A DNA stretch of 64,000 bases from Sphingomonas pokkalii (GTDB lineage Bacteria > Pseudomonadota > Alphaproteobacteria > Sphingomonadales > Sphingomonadaceae), in the NCBI RefSeq assembly GCF_003096275.1, contig NZ_QENQ01000001.1, forward strand, positions 2,042,731-2,106,730, in the 5' to 3' direction. Made by a program: the position numbers and the translations under genes. The first letter of the stretch is position 1, and the number at the start of each line of letters is the position of its first letter. Of this stretch, positions 60,572-64,000 are shown piece by piece. The notes beneath the pieces were generated by a model. It was not told the DNA's origin, did not search any database, and saw nothing but the letters and a program-made list of their open reading frames with translations.

Positions 60572-62287
60572 ATGACCCTTCAGAAGCAGGCCGGGCTCGC
60601 CTGGATCATCGATTTGGGCGGCGCGGCGCTGTTCGCCTGGGGCATCGCCGATGGCGTTGCCGCAGCGGCTGCCGGGCAGCCGGTGCCGGCGACGGCGTTC
60701 GCGGCGATGCTGGGCGGCGGGCTGGCGCGTGCTGCCACCGCCTGGGGCGTACCGGTGCTGGCGGTGCGCGGCGCGCAGGCCACGACCACGCCGCTCCGCC
60801 GCAGCCTGGTCGAACGGCTGCTCGGCAGCGGCGCCGCGCCGTCCAGCGGGCAATCGGCGGTACTGGCCATCGACCATGTCGCAACGATCGAGGGCTATGA
60901 GACGCGCTTCGTCCCCGCCCGGATGGCAGCGGCGGCGGCGCCGCTGGTGGCGATCGGCATCATCGCCTGCGCAAGCCTGGTCGCGGCGGGCATTCTGCTC
61001 GGCACGCTGCTTCCCTTCGTCTTCGGCATGATTCTGGCGGGCACGGCGGCCCGGCGCGCCTCCGAACGCCAACTGGAGGCCCTGGGCGAACTGTCCGACC
61101 TATTTGTCGATCGCCTTCGCACGCTACCGATCCTCCGCCACTTCGCCGCCGAGGCGCGGATCGCGCGGCAGGTAAGCGCCGCCACTCTTGAAGTTGCGAA
61201 CCGCACCATCGCTGTGCTGCGCGTCGCTTTCCTGTCGAGCGCGGTGCTCGAATTCTTCTCGGCGCTCGCGGTAGCATTGGTGGCGGTCTATTGCGGATTC
61301 AGCCTGCTGGGCCTGCTCCCGTTCCCCGATCCCGAGACGCTCACGCTGCGCGAAGCCTTTTTCGCGCTGGCGATGGCGCCGGAATTCTATCTGCCGATGC
61401 GCCGGCTGGCAGCGGCCTATCATGACAAACAGCTCGGCGAAGCCGCGCGCGAGGCGATCGCGGCGGTGCCGGCCCTGCCGACACCGATCGCGGCGCCGGC
61501 CATGTTCGCCGGAGTGGAAGCGAAGGATCTGGTGATCGGCTGGCCAGGCCGCACCATCGGTCCGGTCAGCCTGTCGATCGGCACCAGAGGGCTGGTGGCG
61601 CTGACCGGCCCCACCGGCAGCGGCAAGACCAGCCTACTCGCCGCGATCGCCGGGCAGATCGCGCCGAGCGGCGGAAGCCTGCACTTGCTGGCCGGCGAGG
61701 AAATGGCCGCCCCCGTCCCCCTCTCTGCACGGAATGGGCCGGGGGTGGATACGAGGGCGCAGACCGAGCCACCCTCCTCCCAGCATAAGGCCACGGCCGA
61801 GGCATTGAACCCCGAGCGAGACCAGACTCCCCCCATGATCCCCTTCCCTGCACGAAGAGGAGAAGCGGGAGCATCCGTAACCAGCCCCATCGCCTGGGCT
61901 GCCCAACACCCGCTGATCCTGCCTGGGACGCTGCGCGACAACCTCGCGCTGGCAGCGCCGCACGCGACCGACGCAACCCTACTCGCAGCGATCGAACGGG
62001 TCGGCCTCGGCCCCATGCTCGCCCGGCGCGGCGCAACCCTCGGCCTGCCACTCGATCATCGCGGCTCCGGCCTGTCCGGCGGAGAGCGCCGCCGCCTTGG
62101 CCTCGCCCGTGCGTTGCTCGCCGATCGCCCGCTGCTGCTCGCCGACGAACCCACCGCCGATCTCGACGATGCGAGCGCGGCTGCGATCACCGCGCTGCTC
62201 CGCACGATCGCCGCCGAGCGCGCGGTGATCGTCGCCACCCATGATCCGCGCCTGATTGCCGCGGCCGATGCCGAGGTGACGCTGTGA
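60572..62287 (+). CDS. cydD: CydD, ABC half-transporter for cytochrome bd assembly, with insertion
   Basis: This protein of about 571 residues forms, with CydC, the exporter of cysteine/glutathione (and haem-linked) function needed for cytochrome bd assembly. Six membrane helices (about 10-300) are followed by the ATPase domain: Walker A GPTGSGKTS, signature LSGGERRRLGLA, Walker B LLLADEPTADLD and the switch His in ATHDPRL. Between Walker A and the Q-loop (WAAQHPLILPGTLRDN) about 45-50 Pro/Arg-rich residues are inserted, encoded by repeat-like DNA. The ATG at 60572 gives the natural start; the TTG at 60554 is less likely. It overlaps cydC by four bases. Confidence 0.9.
   Translation: MTLQKQAGLAWIIDLGGAALFAWGIADGVAAAAAGQPVPATAFAAMLGGGLARAATAWGVPVLAVRGAQATTTPLRRSLVERLLGSGAAPSSGQSAVLAIDHVATIEGYETRFVPARMAAAAAPLVAIGIIACASLVAAGILLGTLLPFVFGMILAGTAARRASERQLEALGELSDLFVDRLRTLPILRHFAAEARIARQVSAATLEVANRTIAVLRVAFLSSAVLEFFSALAVALVAVYCGFSLLGLLPFPDPETLTLREAFFALAMAPEFYLPMRRLAAAYHDKQLGEAAREAIAAVPALPTPIAAPAMFAGVEAKDLVIGWPGRTIGPVSLSIGTRGLVALTGPTGSGKTSLLAAIAGQIAPSGGSLHLLAGEEMAAPVPLSARNGPGVDTRAQTEPPSSQHKATAEALNPERDQTPPMIPFPARRGEAGASVTSPIAWAAQHPLILPGTLRDNLALAAPHATDATLLAAIERVGLGPMLARRGATLGLPLDHRGSGLSGGERRRLGLARALLADRPLLLADEPTADLDDASAAAITALLRTIAAERAVIVATHDPRLIAAADAEVTL
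61711..61870 (+). repeat. Repeat-like insertion inside cydD
   Basis: The segment starts with CCCCCTCTCTGCACGGAATG followed by GGCCGGGGG and ends with CCCCTTCCCTGCACGAAGAG followed by GAGAAGCGGG. The two ends share a CCCCTyyCTGCACGrA core. Such sequences resemble the intergenic CCCTCTCC...GGAGAGGG elements of sphingomonads. It stays in frame and replaces the short linker expected between Walker A and the Q-loop. Confidence 0.6.
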
Positions 62288-63864
62288 ACCCCTTCCCCCT
62301 TGCAGCCCCCGAGCGCCGCACACTCCGCCAGGCGCTCGCCTGCGCGGCGATTGCCGGCCTCGCCGCGATCCTGCTGCTGGCGCTCTCCGGCTGGTTCCTC
62401 ACCGGCGCCGCCATTGCCGGAGCGGCCGGCGCCGGCGCCATCGCCGTGTTCAACTATCTCATTCCCAGCGCTGCGATCCGCGGCCTGGCCATACTGCGCA
62501 CCGCCGGCCGCTACGGCGAGCGGCTGCTGTCGCATCAGGCCGCGCTCACCGCCATGGCCGATCTGCGGGGACGGCTGTTCGGCAAGCTGGCGGCGCAGGA
62601 TAGCCGCACCGCGCCGGATCTTGCCGGCGGCGACGCCAGCGCCCGGCTGATCGGCGACATCGAGGCGCTGGAAGATCTGATCGTCCGCCGCCCTGGCCGC
62701 CCGGCCAGCCTCGTCGCCGCAATCTTCGCGGTCGCGCTGGTCGCGCTCGCCGGCTGGAAGGCGGCGCTGGCGCTGGCGCTGCTGCTGGCGGCATTGCCGC
62801 CGCTACTCACCCTCGCCGCCCGCCGCCTCACCACCGGCCCCGCCGCCGAAGCCGCCGAGGCACTGGGCGCGCTGCGCACCGCGTTCGTCGACTATGCCGC
62901 TGCCCGGCCCGAGATCATCGCCTATGGTCTCGCCCCGCGAGTGGCGGATACGATCGCGGAGCTCAGCCGCCCGCTCGATCGCGCCCGCGCGGCGCTGGCA
63001 CGCGGCGACGGCGCGGTGGCGGGGCTGCTCGCCGGCTATGGCGCGGTCACCGCGGCGGTCATCTTCGCGGTTTCCGACGCCAGCGCCCCGATCCGCGCGC
63101 TGGCACTGCTCGCCGCCGCCGCCGCGGTGGAAGCGATGGCGGCCTTCGCCCGCACCGCGCTGCGCCAGGCAAGCGTCGCACAGGGCCTCGCCCGCCTCGC
63201 CACCCTCGCCGACCTACCGGAGGATCTTGCTCCGCCGGCGCCATCCGACGCTGTCGCCCGGCCGATCGCGCTGGGCAGCCACCAGCTTGCCCCTGGCACC
63301 CGCGTTGCGATCACCGGCATCTCGGGCAGCGGCAAAACGCGCCTGATCGAAGCCCTGGCCGGGCTTCGCGCGCCGGTGCATATGTTGGCGCTGGACGGCA
63401 TCCCGATCGAGCAATGCAGTGCCCATGCGCTACGCAGCCAGTTTGCGCTGGCGCCGCAGGATGCGGTGCTGATCGCAGGTTCGGTTGCGGACAATCTGCG
63501 CGTAGCCCGCCCCGGCGTCACCGAAGCGGCGATGCACGCCGCGCTGTACGCCGCCTGCCTGGAAACCACTATCGCCGCGATGCCGGCGGGCCTCGCTACC
63601 CAGATTGCCGAATCCGGTGGCACGCTTTCCGGCGGCGAACGCAAGCGGTTGGCGCTGGCCCGCGCATTGCTCGCGGAACGTCCTTGGCTGCTACTCGACG
63701 AGCCGAGCGAAGGCCTCGATTCCGCCACCGAAAGCGAATTGGTCGCCCGGATCGATGCCTGGCTGGCCCGCGCCAGCACCGGACTCCTGCTCGTCTCGCA
63801 CCGGCGCGCGCCGCTGGCCCTCGCGTCGCAGCAGATCGAGATCCGCGATCTTTCGATACAATGA
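62284..63864 (+). CDS. cydC: CydC, ABC half-transporter for cytochrome bd assembly
   Basis: This 526-residue partner of CydD has six helices (about 15-290) and an ATPase domain with Walker A ITGISGSGKTR, Q-loop LAPQDAVL, signature LSGGERKRLALA and Walker B WLLLDEPSEGLD, then the switch His in LVSHRRAP. No insertion is present, in contrast to CydD. The ATG overlaps the cydD stop (62284-62287). Confidence 0.93.
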   Translation: MNPFPLAAPERRTLRQALACAAIAGLAAILLLALSGWFLTGAAIAGAAGAGAIAVFNYLIPSAAIRGLAILRTAGRYGERLLSHQAALTAMADLRGRLFGKLAAQDSRTAPDLAGGDASARLIGDIEALEDLIVRRPGRPASLVAAIFAVALVALAGWKAALALALLLAALPPLLTLAARRLTTGPAAEAAEALGALRTAFVDYAAARPEIIAYGLAPRVADTIAELSRPLDRARAALARGDGAVAGLLAGYGAVTAAVIFAVSDASAPIRALALLAAAAAVEAMAAFARTALRQASVAQGLARLATLADLPEDLAPPAPSDAVARPIALGSHQLAPGTRVAITGISGSGKTRLIEALAGLRAPVHMLALDGIPIEQCSAHALRSQFALAPQDAVLIAGSVADNLRVARPGVTEAAMHAALYAACLETTIAAMPAGLATQIAESGGTLSGGERKRLALARALLAERPWLLLDEPSEGLDSATESELVARIDAWLARASTGLLLVSHRRAPLALASQQIEIRDLSIQ

Positions 63865-63904
63865 TATGTTGCAACATGTGAGGCACTGATCTAGGTCGCC
63901 TCGG

Positions 63905-64000
63905 ATGCGCCTGTTTCGCGTGATCGATCCTGTTTCCCGGCTTGTCGCAGCACTGTTCCTGGTGTTCGCGCTGTGCTGGCAGGCGGGCATCGTCCGCGCG
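63905..64000 (+). CDS. Start of an exported protein (3' end outside window)
   Basis: The last 32 codons read MRLFRVIDPVSRLVAALFLV followed by FALCWQAG, a clear Sec signal peptide or first membrane helix. Too little is visible to name the protein. It starts 40 bases after cydC on the same strand. Confidence 0.55.
   Translation, partial: MRLFRVIDPVSRLVAALFLVFALCWQAGIVRA

Noticed and set aside
1..64000. CRISPR arrays, rRNA genes and complete insertion sequences
   Set aside because: I saw no regularly spaced repeats, no rRNA sequence and no transposase gene with terminal inverted repeats.

Overview
The window reads as chromosome of a high-GC sphingomonad (Sphingomonas or a close relative). Supporting signs are a TonB-dependent receptor with the DEIVVTGIRGSLRRA-type start seen in this group, the large 180-kDa-type NAD-glutamate dehydrogenase, a D-xylonate dehydratase very like Caulobacter XylD, many Tat or Sec exported glycosidases, and REP-like palindromes of the GTCATCCCGGCGAAAGCCGGGAT type.

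Region 1 (1-7217) is a glycan-use cluster: the C-terminal part of a large glycosidase-like protein, a GH29 alpha-L-fucosidase, an exported glycosylasparaginase and a TonB-dependent receptor. Together they suggest uptake and trimming of Asn-linked glycans.

Region 2 (7308-21234) is accessory DNA lying between two convergent tRNA-Thr genes (anticodons TGT and CGT). Each tRNA has its own P4-type integrase pointing inward. Between them lie a HipBA toxin-antitoxin pair with its operator, the wreck of an integrative conjugative element (trbI, a trbG stub, a DUF3363 relaxase with a frame-shifting internal deletion), broken SRAP/YedK and phospholipase-D-like (HKD) genes, three small unknown genes and an AlpA-type regulator. 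It also holds an intact, AT-richer three-gene unit (15918-19456): a VirD4-like ATPase without membrane segments, a two-helix membrane protein and a shortened glutamine-synthetase-like ligase. I recognise no known system with this make-up, and it is the best candidate here for an undescribed one.

Region 3 (21450-48665) is core and catabolic: a PAS protein, NAD-GDH, a xylose/xylan block (xylonate dehydratase, sugar porter, LacI regulator, GH3 enzyme), a PaoABC-like periplasmic molybdenum aldehyde oxidoreductase, HemN, a GH18-like/NodB/GT2 fusion protein, an ArsR regulator, an AAA kinase and a divergent GH10/GH67 xylan pair. Similar LacI-type palindromes lie before the porter, the GH3 gene and in the GH10/GH67 gap, which suggests one regulon.

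Region 4 (48683-64000) holds a GH9 endoglucanase, a ClC antiporter, a translationally coupled otsB-GH15-otsA trehalose unit, an MscS channel and a divergent cytochrome bd locus (cydABX on the minus strand, cydDC on the plus strand). cydD carries an in-frame repeat-like insertion inside its ATPase domain. The window ends in the first codons of an exported protein.
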